NCBI GenBank assembly: GCA_000277445.1 | Contig: AJWJ01000165.1 | Span: forward strand, 1-43,154 | DNA: 43,154 nucleotides | From: Polysphondylium violaceum | Taxonomy: Eukaryota; Evosea; Eumycetozoa; Dictyosteliales; Dictyosteliaceae | Direction of reading: 5' to 3' | Shown: positions 29,755 to 41,941 of the stretch, in pieces | Position numbering within the stretch: position 1 is the stretch's first letter | How the letters are laid out: every line of letters begins with the position of its first letter | Position numbers and translations under genes: made by a program | The notes under the pieces: model-generated | What the model saw: only the letters and a program-made list of their open reading frames with translations | Database searches by the model: none | What the model was told of the DNA's origin: nothing

Positions 29755-30816
29755 TTATTTATTTAATGTAAAATGAACAATTGAACCAAATAAAAAGTGT
29801 TGAATAATAGGGACTTTGGTCATTACATCGTCAAAAAACTTTTTCATCATACCATGTTGAATTTTTTCCCAACTTGAACTACCACTGATATTAAAGAGAT
29901 CACGAGAGTGTTCATGGAATGGACCTTTTTTAACAGTGTTTATGTATTTGATACAAGCAAAATACATGTAATCTTGATAATATTGGTCAACAGTTTTTTC
30001 AATCAATATACTAGAGGGTTTTAAATTTAAAGTGTTGCCAGCCAATTGAGCACCGCCCCAAATGAATGGAATGAATTGATAGTCGTCTAAACTCCAAACA
30101 CCATGAGTTCCAGCAGGTTCAAGACCATAGACTCTTTGTAATTTTCTAACTAATTCCAAATAGGCGGGGAATAATTTTAATGCCATGGCGACTTCATCTT
30201 CATCATCAAAAGCACCTATACGCTCTAAACAATACATCCATACAACAAAATGCAATTCATGACCTGTACCATAATCCAAACGAGTTTGATTACCCATTGA
30301 GTCTAAAAAGTAGGGTGTCAATTCAATGATTGCCTTGTGAAATTGTTGTGGTAATATTTGTTGATGTAATTGTTCAATATTGTCCACAAGTTTTTGATAA
30401 AATGTTCTATAGGCTTTATTACCGTATCTCATTGGTTGGGCCAATGGTGGGATACTATCAATCCATAATTCCAGTTCCTTAATCATTTTAATTATATTTT
30501 CTGTTAACTAGAGATGATATTTATAAATGTGTATTAATATATATAATATATAATTATACTACCCTTTTATAAATATAATTACATTTGATATTTTAGTTTC
30601 AGTACTATTTGGTTTATTAACAATTTTATCACCTAATCTTTGAATAAAATCAATAAAGTGTTTACATTGTTTTGTACAAAGGAATTTATTTAATTCTGTT
30701 TGATCGGTAATGATTTTAATAGGTTTTACAAATACATGATTATTTATATCGATTGGTTCAATTTCAACATGTTGTGCTGATACAATTGATGTAGCTGATG
30801 GTACATAGTTTGCCAT
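29755..30816 (-). CDS. ptpa: PP2A phosphatase activator (PTPA, PPP2R4)
   Basis: Exon 1 30583-30816, exon 2 29755-30507; 328 aa. Family landmarks: the exon 2 core WIDSIPPLAQPMRYGNKAYR, LDYGTGHELHFVVWMYCLE, EPAGTHGVWSLDDYQFIPF and the WGGAQL segment. PTPA is a peptidyl-prolyl isomerase-type chaperone that uses ATP to activate the PP2A catalytic subunit by helping to load active-site metals. Cytosolic/nuclear. Length is as expected and all core motifs are present. Dictyostelium may have more than one paralogue, so the exact gene letter is left open. Confidence 0.94.
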
Positions 30817-30982
30817 TGTGTATGTGGATATTTAAAATTGATGAAATGAAATGTAATAAAAAAAAAAAAGAATTTGCTTAAAAATGTAAAAAAAATCAAA
30901 AATCATAAATTTCATAAAAAAATCAAATACACGTAATATGGACATAGATAGATAAAAATAACTATTGTAAATACAATACTAT

Positions 30983-32102
30983 TTATTCTATATGAGATAA
31001 ATCCACCAATTTAAATTTCTTTTTAGAAAATTTATAATATTCAATGAGACCCATTTTCCTTAACAATAATATTTCATTATAAAATAATTGATTATCATTC
31101 TCATTACCATCATCATCTATTGCATTATTATTATTATTATTATTATTAATCTTTACACTATTATTTACATTATTATTATTACTATTGTTATTATTTAAAC
31201 TTAATTGTAAATCTTCAAGATCAATAAAATTTGAAAAATCCTCTTCTTGTTGTCTTTTGTATTTATAGGTTGTTGTTGAATCGATTTGTTCATTTTCATT
31301 CAACTTTTTAGATTTTTGTTGAAAAGAGTAGGCATGATTCATGAGGTATTGCAAGATATACATTAGATTATAGACATCAAGAGATTGATCTTTTGATGTG
31401 GGATAAAGATGATTTCTTACTTCAGGCAACATCAATAGATACTCTAGTAGTTGCCTATTGATTTGATTTCTAGATTTAATTTCATTTGTTTTGTCTGTGA
31501 GATGCTGATACCCTGTTTTCAAGTCTTGCTTTATACCTTGATTCATGCGCTCTATATCAGAGACTCTTTGCTTTTCAATTTCAATCGATTGTTTTGTATT
31601 TTCAATTTCCTTGATCAAGTATTCATTGTATTGATCAATGTCTTGTGATAATTTGACAAACTCTAATTCCATTTCATTTCTAATGTTTTCATAGGTAATG
31701 TTTATTGATCCCGATTGATCATGAATCTTACTAGATTGTTCAATCTCTTGAATTTGTGTTTTAATCAATTGTATTTTTGATTCAATTAATCTAATTCTCT
31801 ATGTTTAAATGATAACAAGTATTAATATTTATATCTATAATAAATATAGATAAGATCATAAATAAATAAATTTATAATACCTTTGGAACAGTTTCTTTAT
31901 ATATATTTAAATGGTCAGCTAAATCTATTTCGCTTTGATAAAGAGTTTGATTTACTTTTTTTAATTTCTCTTTCAACTCTATGATATCGTTTTTTAATGT
32001 AAAGATAATAACTTTATTATCTTCATCTTGATTTTGATTATTATTATTATCGCTAATATGATTGTAATTATTTAAACTTAATTCATCAGAGTTGTTATTC
32101 AT
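30983..32102 (-). CDS. Coiled-coil protein, possible CENP-K-like kinetochore subunit
   Basis: Exon 1 31881-32102, exon 2 30983-31798; 345 aa. The N-terminal Asn-rich head, then a long coiled coil (~35-180) including YKETVPKRIRL, comparable in position to human CENP-K KTPETIPLT. After the coil come NRQLLEYLLMLPEV and LDVYNLMYILQYLMNHAY, parallel to CENP-K KLLSTLGEFLEDH and LHEMLEILINRLF. A poly-Asn insert follows, and the end (NEILLLRKMGLIEYYK...FKLVDLSHIE) parallels CENP-K VELLLRNGIALRHP...IRLEAFHQ. CENP-K is part of the inner-kinetochore CCAN. The match is order and pattern only, so the call is tentative; otherwise it is a coiled-coil protein of unknown role. Confidence 0.5.
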
Positions 32103-32392
32103 AATTTACATGAAATGAAAAAAACAGCAAAAAAAAAAAAAAACAAATTCCATTGCGAAAATTTTGTTTTTTTGTATGAAATTTTATTTTCTCAATATTT
32201 CAAATCTGTCATTCATCTATCGGCAATAGAAGCCTTGTTGTATGGCTATGGAAATAGTTGTCGGTGATTGGATAAATAAACTAAACTTAAGTGCAATTAA
32301 ATCATATTTGTTTTCTTTTTTTTTTTTTTGAAAAATCATTTTTAAAGGATCTATTTAGAGACATATTTTAAGACTCTATATAAATAATTTAT

Positions 32393-33776
32393 TTAAGGAT
32401 TAATTTTCATATAATTTAAAATGATTGGGGACATTAATTGACTACCAGGGAAACGACCAAGAACACCTTTAATACAATCAATTTCCGAAAATTTACAAAC
32501 ATTATCAATAAATTCAAAGTTACTATTACTCTTACTACTGGTCAACTTTTGATCAACTAAAATAGGTTTACAAATTGTAAATGGAACGGGTTCACATGAA
32601 TGATCACCAGTCAATACCGGAGTTGAATGATCACCTGTAAGACAGAGACTAAATAAACCTAATCCTTGTTGTTGGGCCACTGCCAAACGTTTGATAATGT
32701 CGGCCAACATCTTGTCAATCTTTTCAAGAAATTCTACTTTTAATGGTGCGTTTTTATCATGTCCAGCATCGTCTACGGCTTTGATATGAAGGAAACCAAA
32801 TTGATATTGTTTATCTTGATCGAGCAAGGTGGTTATCAATGTGTCGGCCTTGGATTGTAAATCAGTGTGATAGTCACCTGTGCCACCTGGTGCGTCGACA
32901 ATATCAATTTTAATAGACATACCCAATCCTGCGATAATGCAAGTGGGGGCAATCATAAAGGCCTTGAGATTATATTTCTCTTGAAAAGTGGGGGCCTCGA
33001 CACACACACCACAACCACGCAACAACACGACATTGGCAGGTGGTAATCCTTGTTTACGTCTCTCGACATTGATGGGATGGTCCTCTAAGGCCTTTTGTAT
33101 TTCAAGTGACAGTTCATTGACAACTTTACTAGTCAACTGTGCGTCAAAAGAGTCGTTTAAAGGTTCTGCTTTGAGTAATGGTAAATTATCTTTTAATGGG
33201 TCAGTGCCAGAGATGGCATCGGTTAAATTTGCACCTCTGACTCTTACACCACATCTATGTTCAGTGGCGTATTTAACGTCGACTTGATATTGAGGAAATG
33301 AAGGCAATTTTAAACCAGTTAGATATTCACATAAAGTTGGTCCAAGGTGTTCAAAATTTCTATCTGCTCTTCTCGATGTAACGATGCCTGTTGTTTTATC
33401 CATTGTTGCAAAATTTGATTTAAATGCAATATCACCTGGTCTCATTTCCAATCCTGCACCCATTGATTCAAATGCACCTCTGCCTCTATAATAGGTTCTA
33501 GGATCATATCCAAATATTGAAAGATGTGCTGTATCTGATCCACATGCTAATCCTGGTTCAACTGGATCCATTGATCCATTAATACCAGTTTCTAAATTTA
33601 ATTTTATAAATTAATAATCATTTATTAATATTCATTAATATTAATTAATTATTACCTGCCATTGCATCCATTGTGGGTGTATTTGCAGCTTGTAAAGTTG
33701 TTTGTCTATTATATTGAGGTAAAGATGCATCACCTAATCCATCTACCATTACAAACACCATTTTAGGATCTGTCAT
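32393..33776 (-). CDS. apgM: 2,3-bisphosphoglycerate-independent phosphoglycerate mutase, archaeal (ApgM) type
   Basis: Exon 1 33656-33776, exon 2 32393-33591; 439 aa. Alkaline-phosphatase-fold enzyme: N-terminal metal site MVFVMVDGLGDASL, catalytic Ser region GSDTAHLSIFGYDP, RADRNFEHLGPTLCEYL, GCGVCVEAP, HIKAVDDAGHD and the metal-binding GDHSTPV near the C-terminus. It interconverts 3- and 2-phosphoglycerate in glycolysis without a cofactor. This form is typical of archaea and some bacteria and protists, unrelated to the animal cofactor-dependent enzyme. All metal-site motifs are present and the length fits. Confidence 0.94.
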
Positions 33777-34022
33777 TTTTATATACTATATATATTATAC
33801 ACAATTAATTGTATCTTTTTTACAATCATTAAATATGCGAAAATGAAAAAAAAAAAAGATCTTCTTTTTTTTTTAAAAAAAATTTTGATTTTTTTTAATT
33901 TCTAAATTCTAAAGTATTAGAATGACAGATAATTGTTTTTTTTAATATATAGAAATAAATTTTTAAATAGATTAATTACAATTAAAAGAATAGAAAATAT
34001 TTTTTTAATATAAATTCAATAG

Positions 34023-35419
34023 ATAATTTAAATCAAGATCAAGAATTTTTAAAATGGATATCAACATTTTCAAATAAAGATATTAGAATTGGTTTAAATA
34101 TAAAGAATATAGATGAGTTTAATCAATTTTTGAATCACAAGTACAAATATTTAATCAATAGTATAAATTTTACAAAAAAACTTAGACAATCTTTTGATTT
34201 GGTTGGATTTGACAAAATAGTTTATTTATCTTTAAAATGTTCAAAAGAGTTTAACTTTCAAGGAACATTGCCAGAGTCTATAAGAGAATTAGAATTACAA
34301 TCATCAAAAGGTTGTCAAGATAGAGATATAGATGGAATACTATCTCAATTGGGAAATAGTAAAATAAGAAAACTAAGTTTACCATTATATAGAAAAACAC
34401 TATTTTTAAAAGAGTATCAATTACCAATGACTTTATGTGATTTCAATTATCTAAGTCATGCAAATAGTTTTCAATTTATATTTCCAAATAATCAGCAAGT
34501 ATTTAAAAATTGTAAAATCATCATTACCTCTAAAGAGGATTTGAAATGGGCACAGGAAAATAAATGTATTTCAAATATTGGCATTGGTGATTTAGATTGC
34601 CCCATTACTCTAGACTTGATCCCTAGTCAAATTAACCAACTCGAAATTAAACACAATATGAAGATAGATTCATTACCAGATCACTTGGAAAAATTAACAC
34701 TCTCTAGTCATCTTGGAAATGGAGTCAAACTTGGTTCAAAGTTGGAATATTTTTCTGGTTTTGGTTTCTTTCGTGAAAAATTAACAAGAGAATCATTACC
34801 TTTTAGTTTGAAAACACTTTTGTTACATTTTTATGACCAACCTTTGGATCATGGTCTTTTTCATAATAATTTGTCTAGTTTGACATTATCATCATTTAAT
34901 CAACCACTTGAAAGAGGAGTTTTACCAGAAACTCTCACACAACTTTATTTACCAAATTTTAATCTACCACTTGAATCACTTGTACTACCATCTAAACTAA
35001 AAGAGTTGGATTGTTCAAATTTTAATAATACTCTAGAGTCAAATTCATTACCTAAATCTCTGACAAAACTGTGTTTTCCAAATTTTACAAAATCATTTCC
35101 ATTTAAATGTCCATTGGATAATTTAAAACGACTATCAATTCATACTTGTAACAACTCTGTGATCAATATTATAGGAAATTTATTAAAAATTAAATTAATT
35201 ATAAAAAATATTGATTCTGATTTAAATTTAAGAGATACTTGCATTCAACAACTTATTATAAAATGTACTCTTAATAATCAATCTATAAGAATAGAATCTT
35301 TACCCAAACATTTACAAACACTCTATTCTTCAACATTGGAAATTAAATCTTTATCAAATGAATATTCATTTAAATTTAAAACAAATAAAGAAACTTTAAA
35401 AAAGAGATATTTTAAATGA
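34023..35419 (+). CDS. FNIP-repeat protein (5' exon not resolved)
   Basis: The frame is open from an acceptor-like TTCAATAG (ends 34022) to 35419, about 465 codons, with no ATG before residue ~110. So a short first exon must lie upstream (33780-33990 is A/T homopolymer; ATGACAGATAATT at 33922 is the only plausible start seen) or the gene is 5'-truncated. The C-terminal half has FNIP/IP22 repeats of about 22 residues: LPFSLKTLLLHFYDQPLDHG, LPETLTQLYLPNFNLPLES, LPSKLKELDCSNFNNTLES, LPKSLTKLCFPNF. This repeat is greatly expanded in Dictyostelium; function unknown. It resembles the FNIP gene at 38856. Convergent with the PDI-like gene, 26 bp apart. Confidence 0.75.
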
Positions 35420-35445
35420 TTGAAAAAGATGTAATCAAGTGTATT

Positions 35446-36405
35446 TTATTTATTATTACTTTTATTTTTAGCAATATGAATTGAAGGTTTTGATTTTTGA
35501 TTAAAGTAATCCAAAAGATTTTGTTTTGATCTATCACCTCTGTATGTAGATTCATCTCTTTTACCATCTTTGAAAAAGTATAGAGTTGGAAAACCTTTGA
35601 TATCAATTTTATCACAAATTTCTTTGTTGTTTGTACAATCGAGAGCTGCAAATACACCACTTTCACTCTTGCTTACAATATCTGCTGCTTGAGCATAGGC
35701 TGGTTTCATTTTTTCACAATGACCACAATTTGGACTATAAAACATTACCAAAGCATTTGCATTATTTGAAAGAAATGATGTATAATTTCTTGAACCCAAA
35801 TGATAGACTGTAGATTCAATTTCTCTCCATGATCCTGGTCCTCTAGTTGGTGAAATTGGTGATAATGGTCTATTATATTGTATTAGTGTAAGTTTTAAAA
35901 TCATAAAACCAATAATACTATACTTACTTTAATATGAATTTTTCTAAATTTGATTTTGTTTTAGGAGCTAAAAATTCAGAGACAAGTGAACCTTTGGTGT
36001 AATAGATTACAAGGGGAGACTCATCAATCTTATGAGTATTTTTAATTGAAAACTCTTTATCTAGATCCACAACACCAAATTCTACTGTTCCACTATCATG
36101 ATTCTCTGCTACTTTTGAAAATAATTTTAAAAATTTAAAATTATCTTTTGATCCTAAGAATATAAATTGTTGTTAATATGTATATAAATATTTATATAGA
36201 TATAAAACACTGTTATTTAAACACTTTTATTATATTTACCTGATCTATAATATAAGACAACAGTAGGTTTTGGGTTTCTTGTAAATTGATCCAATGTTTT
36301 TGATGTTAGTTCTTTTATATTTGATTCTTCAAAATCAATTTCACTAGATTGTATAACATTAATCAACAAGAATAAAAATACAAATATTGTTTTTGTATAT
36401 TTCAT
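35446..36405 (-). CDS. PDI-like protein with one CGHC thioredoxin domain
   Basis: Exons 36240-36405, 35928-36153, 35446-35869; 271 aa. There is a signal peptide (MKYTKTIFVFLFLLINVIQSS). Residues ~25-125 have a thioredoxin-like fold without CXXC (PTVVLYYRSG, FGVVDLDKEFSI, SPLVIYYTKG). Residues ~150-255 are a canonical PDI a-domain: ALVMFYSPNCGHCEKMKPAY with active CGHC, AALDCTNNKEICDKIDIKGFPTLYFFKDG including the cis-Pro, YRGDRS. It acts in disulfide formation or isomerisation in the secretory pathway. The C-terminus (KNKSNNK) lacks a KDEL/HDEL signal. Confidence 0.9.
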
Positions 36406-36797
36406 TTTTTATCTCTCTTTTTTTTTATTTAATTAATGAATGATGATAAAAAAAAAAAGACCCCTTTTAAATAAAGTGGGTTTTTGATTTTGTGTGTGAT
36501 GACAAGGTTTGTATTTTTGAAGAATATTAATTTTTAAAAATTCCTAAATTTAGGTCCCTCACCCCCTTTTTAGTATATTTTTTTGAATTAATTCATTATC
36601 ATATAAAATAGAATAAACAATAATATATTGTGTTACACTGTAGACCTAAAATTGGAATCCTAAAAATATGAATGAAAAAAAAAAGATCAAAATATTTAAA
36701 AAATTCAAAAAAAATTCAAAAAAAAAAAAAAATTTAAATAATTTATGTGTGAATTTCATGTCACGATACATTCTTTAAGATAAATATATAACACACA
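36406..36797. promoter_or_regulatory. Divergent promoter, PDI-like gene / histone deacetylase
   Basis: About 390 bp serving two genes. A GGTCCCTCACCCCC patch at about 36553 stands out from AT-rich flanks; A-runs (36680-36735) precede the plus-strand ATG. No coding sequence. Confidence 0.55.
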
Positions 36798-38642
36798 ATG
36801 AGTAGACGTAAAGTTGCTTATTTCTATGATAGTAAGTTTTCGAGTTATATACAACAGCTCTATACATCTATCCATGCTAATCTTAAAGTTAAATTCATCT
36901 AGATGAAGTTGGTAATCATTTCTATGGAGCAAACCATCCTATGAAACCACATAGAATGAGAATGACTCATAATCTTATTTTAAATTATGGAATCTATAAA
37001 AAGATGCAAATATTTGTAAGTGTTGTTTGTTGTTTGTTGTTGTTGTCATTGTATAAATATAGAAAACTTTAATATCTAATAATAATAACATTACAGAGAC
37101 CAAGAAAAGCTACAGATTTAGAATTAACAAACTTTCATTCAGATGATTATATTAAATTCTTAAAACTTGTAACACCAGATAATATGAATGACTATGCTAA
37201 AGAAATTGCTAAATGTAAATATCATAGTATAGTCTTGTTTGTAGTTAATAATAGTAATATTAATATTAATTAATAACTACCTATTCTTTTTTAAATTCTC
37301 TCTTTATTTTAGTTAATGTAAGAGAAGATTGTCCTGTTTTTGATGGAATGTACAACTTTTGTCAAATTTCATCAGGAGGATCCATTGGATGTGCAGTAAA
37401 GATCAATAGTGGTGAATCAGATGTTGCTGTAAATTGGGCAGGTGGTCTACATCATGCAAAGAAATCTGAAGCTTCAGGTTTTTGTTATACAAATGATATT
37501 GTATTGGCAATTTTAGAATTATTAAAGTATAGTATTTAATAATTTGTTAATAGTAGTTTGTAATAAGAAATTATATATATTAATATATAATTAAACAATA
37601 GACATCATCAAAGAGTTTTATATATAGATATTGATATTCATCATGGTGATGGAGTTGAAGAAGCATTTTATACAACAGATAGAGTAATGACAGTATCATT
37701 TCACAAGTTTGGAGATTATTTCCCAGGTACAGGTGATGTCAAGGATTTAGGTGCAGGTAAAGGTAAAAACTATTCATTAAATTTCCCACTCAAAGATGGT
37801 ATCGATGACGAGAGCTATCAATCCATCTTTAAACCAATCATGCAAGCCGTCATGGATTTCTATAGACCAGGTGCCGTTGTACTCCAGTGTGGTGCCGATT
37901 CATTGACTGGTGATAGATTGGGTTGTTTTAATCTAACACTTAGAGGCCATGCTCAATGTGTAGAGTTTATGAAAAAGTTTAATGTACCTTTGATTGTGCT
38001 GGGTGGTGGTGGTTATACCATTAAAAACGTTGCTAGATGTTGGACCTATGAAACCTCTATTCTCGTAGACTCTGAATTAACCGATGAACTCCCATACAAC
38101 GATTATTTGGAATACTATGGTCCCGAATACAGACTTCACATCACCCCCAACAACATGGAAAATCAAAATTCAAAAGATTATTTAGAAAAGTTAAAGTATG
38201 TTTATTATTTATTTATTTATTAGTAATATTTGATTATTTAGTATTATTAACACCACTTTAATGTAGAATTAATTTATTAGAAATATTAAGAAATTTAAAT
38301 CATGCACCAAGTGCACCTCAAACTGAAATACCACCAGATGCTTTTAATTATTCAGATGATGAAGAAGATGAGGATCCAGATATTAGAGTATCAGAGGCAG
38401 AACGTGATAAAAGAATATCACATCCTGCTGAATTGTCAGACTCTGAAGATGAAGATGGTAGAAAGAATGAAAGTAATGGATTGGAAGCTACTCCTACTCA
38501 AAGACGTACAAGTAGAAATCAAGTCCCCATCACTGCCTATGATAAAGAAAAACCAATTTATGATATAAAATTTCAAAGAAGACAACAATTTGATGAAGAT
38601 GTTGAAATGAAATTAAAAAAAAAAAAGAAAAAAAAAAATTAG
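36798..38642 (+). CDS. Class I (Rpd3/HDAC1-type) histone deacetylase
   Basis: Six exons: 36798-36831, 36903-37015, 37097-37214, 37313-37526, 37602-38195, 38267-38642; 482 aa. It starts [20 protein letters not shown]. Catalytic features: [19 protein letters not shown] with the His pair, [17 protein letters not shown] with zinc-binding Asp/His, [13 protein letters not shown] with the second zinc Asp, and [14 protein letters not shown] with the transition-state Tyr. The C-terminal ~125 residues are acidic ([15 protein letters not shown]) and end in a Lys run. It removes acetyl groups from histone tails in nuclear co-repressor complexes. It corresponds to one of the Dictyostelium class I enzymes (HdaA/HdaB); I cannot tell which. 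Confidence 0.95.
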
Positions 38643-38855
38643 AAAACTTGATACTATTATTACTATTATTAAACAAACATACAATAAAATATAAATAAAA
38701 AAAAAAAGTCTTTTACCAAAAGATATTTTTTAATCTAGATTTATATTCTTGGAAAAAGAAAATAGAAAAAATTTTGAAAAATCAAAATTTTGAAAAAACA
38801 AAAAAGAATAGTAATATGTCATTCGTTTTTTCATTTGTTTATCATATCAGTAATA

Positions 38856-40538
38856 ATGACAAAGAGAAGATTAAGTAATGATGATTATTTTGATCATTTA
38901 AAATCAGATAGTTCATTTTATTCAATATGGAGAAATTCATTTATTAGAAAAAACATAAGAAATAAATTATGTAGTAATATAGTAATTGATATCAGTTTAG
39001 ATGATTTAGATCAAGAGTATAAATATTTATCATTATTTTCAAGTCAAGATAAAATAGAAAACAATATATTGATTTCATTGACTATTGAAAGTAAATCTCT
39101 TTTGAATCAATATGTTGTTCATCCACATAAACATATAATCAATAGTATATGGATACAACCAGATGAAGAAAATGATGATTATGATCAATATGAACAAGAA
39201 GAAGAAAAAGAAGGAGAAAAAGAACAAGAAGATATAGAATCTACTTTTAAAATATTTGATTGTAATCTAATTCATGATGGTGTAATTAAATTTGGTTTTC
39301 ATCCCTTTTATTCAGGTGTCAAGTTATTGGGTACATTACCAAATTCATTAAAAGAGATTTGTTGGCAAAGTGATGGTGATAATTTTAATAATACTGATCT
39401 AGATAATCTATTATCAACCAACCTACCTATTGGTTTAGAGACATTGTATCTTCCTTTTCATTATAATATCGAAAAGGATATTCATTTGCCCAGTTCTCTT
39501 GAAAAGTTGGTATACAATTCAAATGGTTGTAAAAATCTAGAAAAGTTTATAGTACCACCAAATAAAACATATAAAGATTGTGTACCAGATATCAATAGTA
39601 TTAAAGATTTACAATGGTTGGAAAACCAAAAATGGGTGACAACTATTTCAATTGTTTCTTTACCATGTGATCTCAAACTAGATCTAATACCAAATCATAT
39701 TACATGTTTGACATTGAAAAATGAAAAGGTATTGGCAGGTGGTTCACTACCAGAGGCATTAGAGTCATTAAGATGTAAATACATTCATATAAATGGTATG
39801 GTATTACCATCCAATCTCAAACATCTTTTTGTTGATACTTGGGAAACCAAAACAGTCTTGCCAAATTCTTTAGAGTCATTTACAGTCTATTCTTTTAATC
39901 AACCTCTACAACAAAATTCATTACCACCCAATTTAAAGAAACTAGAACTCTCAAATTATAATCAAGATTTAAAGGTTGGTGTCTTACCCCAATCTCTGAC
40001 TAGACTAGATCTTGGATCATTTAATAAACCTCTATGCAAAGGTGTCTTGCCCTATGGTCTCAAAGAGTTGATTATCCAAAAATTTAATAATACTCTTGGC
40101 CAAGATTCTTTACCAAAGTCGATAACCACGTTGGAGATGTATGCATACAAAGGTTCATTTCAAGATATTGGTTGTTTAGAAAACTTGTCAACTCTTGGAA
40201 TTCTTTTCCTCTGCCCATCCATTTCATCTTTATTGTCCAATGTCAAGGTTAAGTTAATATTTAAAGATATCTCTCCTAATCTCTGTTTATCAAATACCTC
40301 TATAAAAGATCTTGAGCTAGTTACTGTAGGACCATCACAAACAAGAACACTACATACAGGTCTATTACCAAATGGTCTTGTTAGATTAAATGTAAACAAA
40401 ATTCCAATTCACACCAATGATATCATTCCCAATGGTTGTGTATCTCTACACTCTACTCTGCCTATAAAATTTGATATTTTACCTCCCTCTATTAAATTTA
40501 TTAATAATAAATCAATAAAAAACTATTTTAATCTTTAG
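38856..40538 (+). CDS. FNIP-repeat protein
   Basis: Single exon. ATG at 38856 (MTKRRLSNDDYFDHL) is preferred over an upstream in-frame extension that lacks ATG; 560 aa. The N-terminal ~80 residues have the pattern typical of FNIP family members (FYSIWRNSFIRKNI). An acidic insert (Glu/Asp/Gln) lies near residue 115. FNIP repeats follow: LPNSLESFTVYSFNQPLQQN, LPPNLKKLELSNYNQDLKVG, LPQSLTRLDLGSFNKPLCKG, LPYGLKELIIQKFNNTLGQD. Same orientation and overall layout as the gene at 34023, so the two are paralogues. Function unknown. Confidence 0.9.
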   Translation: MTKRRLSNDDYFDHLKSDSSFYSIWRNSFIRKNIRNKLCSNIVIDISLDDLDQEYKYLSLFSSQDKIENNILISLTIESKSLLNQYVVHPHKHIINSIWIQPDEENDDYDQYEQEEEKEGEKEQEDIESTFKIFDCNLIHDGVIKFGFHPFYSGVKLLGTLPNSLKEICWQSDGDNFNNTDLDNLLSTNLPIGLETLYLPFHYNIEKDIHLPSSLEKLVYNSNGCKNLEKFIVPPNKTYKDCVPDINSIKDLQWLENQKWVTTISIVSLPCDLKLDLIPNHITCLTLKNEKVLAGGSLPEALESLRCKYIHINGMVLPSNLKHLFVDTWETKTVLPNSLESFTVYSFNQPLQQNSLPPNLKKLELSNYNQDLKVGVLPQSLTRLDLGSFNKPLCKGVLPYGLKELIIQKFNNTLGQDSLPKSITTLEMYAYKGSFQDIGCLENLSTLGILFLCPSISSLLSNVKVKLIFKDISPNLCLSNTSIKDLELVTVGPSQTRTLHTGLLPNGLVRLNVNKIPIHTNDIIPNGCVSLHSTLPIKFDILPPSIKFINNKSIKNYFNL

Positions 40539-40676
40539 GTTCACAAAATCCAAAGTTAATGAGAAGAGATCTTTTGAATTGAATTGCTGAAAAAGTTTCC
40601 ACACTTTGAAAAATCAAAAAAAAAAAAAAAAAACTCGTTTCATTTTACAATCATATGATCAAAGAATAGAGATTAG

Positions 40677-41825
40677 ATGAAAACAAGTAATGACACAATA
40701 CAAGAAAGCAATGATGTTGATAAAAGAATATTAAAAAAAGTTAAATATAATGATAATAATGATAATAATGATAATGATCAACAAGTAGAGAATGATAATG
40801 ATCATCAAGATAAAGAGATGATATCATTAGATAATAGTGGTAGTGATAAAAAGAAAAAAGAACAAAAACAATATATCTATGGAAACTATTATGGTTATTA
40901 TAATTATCGTACACAAGATGAAAGATTTAAATTTTTAATTAAAGAATACTTTTATCAAAAGAAATGTTTAGATATTGGTTGTAATTTGGGTAATGTTACT
41001 TTTCACATTGCAAAAGAATATGAACCTAGTTTTATAACTGCTATAGATATTGATAGAAATCTAATCAATGGTGCTTCAAAACATTTACAACAAGAAAAGA
41101 ATAGTTTTTATGAAAATCAAAGAAATTTAAAATATAATAATAATAATAATAGTAGTAAAGTTAAAACAACAACAACAACAACAAATAATAAAGAAATTAA
41201 AGAAGAGATAAAGAATTATAAAATTCCAACGACAACAATTTGTACATCAAATCAAAATATTTCCAAACAACATTTTATACCAATTTCATTTAGATTATTA
41301 CCTAGTATACCAATTGAAGGATTATCTAATCAAACACAATATCCTTTTAATTTATTATTTCATTGTCAAAATATACTTTATAGTTCAAAATATGATTTAG
41401 AAAATCATTATGATGTTATATTAGGGTATGATTACATGTATTATTTGTTGTTGTTTATTATAATATACTAATACCTTTTTACTACTATATATAGATTAAG
41501 TTTATCAAAATGGATTCATTTAAATTCAGGTGATGAAGGTATAAAGAAATTCTTTTATAAAGTTTATAAATTATTAAAACCAGGAGGTATATTTATCTTT
41601 GAACCACAAGATTTTAAAGGTTATTCAAAGAGAAAGAATCTTACTCCATTGATTAGACAAAATTATAATGAAATCAAATTTAAACCAATTGATTTTATTC
41701 CATTTTTAATTGATACCGTTAAATTTACTAGTTTTCAAGAAATTTATAATCCTACCAATAATAATGAAAGTGAAAGTAATGAGAAAAAAGGATTTGAAAG
41801 ATCAATTTACAAGATTATTAAATAA
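40677..41825 (+). CDS. Bin3/MePCE-type RNA 5' methylphosphate capping enzyme
   Basis: Exon 1 40677-41425, exon 2 41495-41825; 359 aa. An Asn/Asp-rich basic head is followed by YIYGNYYGYYNYR (Bin3 family start), the SAM-binding motif CLDIGCNLGNVTFHIA, AIDIDRNLI, a variable Asn/Thr insert, and NHYDVILGLSLSKWIHLN, DEGIKKFFYKVYKLLKPGGIF and FEPQ, the Bin3 signature (LSVTKWIHLN...GGxxxxEPQ). MePCE/Bin3 enzymes methylate the gamma phosphate of RNA polymerase III transcripts such as 7SK or U6. Nuclear; RNA target here unknown. Confidence 0.93.
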
Positions 41826-41941
41826 ATAATAATATAATTATATAAAGAATTTGTTTTTTTTTTTTTTTTTTATTTAAGTTAAAATACATTCCGTTTTCCT
41901 AGCTAGTAATACTACTATTACTACTGATATATATCATGATT

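Noticed and set aside
32988-33287. Plus-strand 99-codon open frame
   Set aside because: Antisense to the phosphoglycerate mutase gene.
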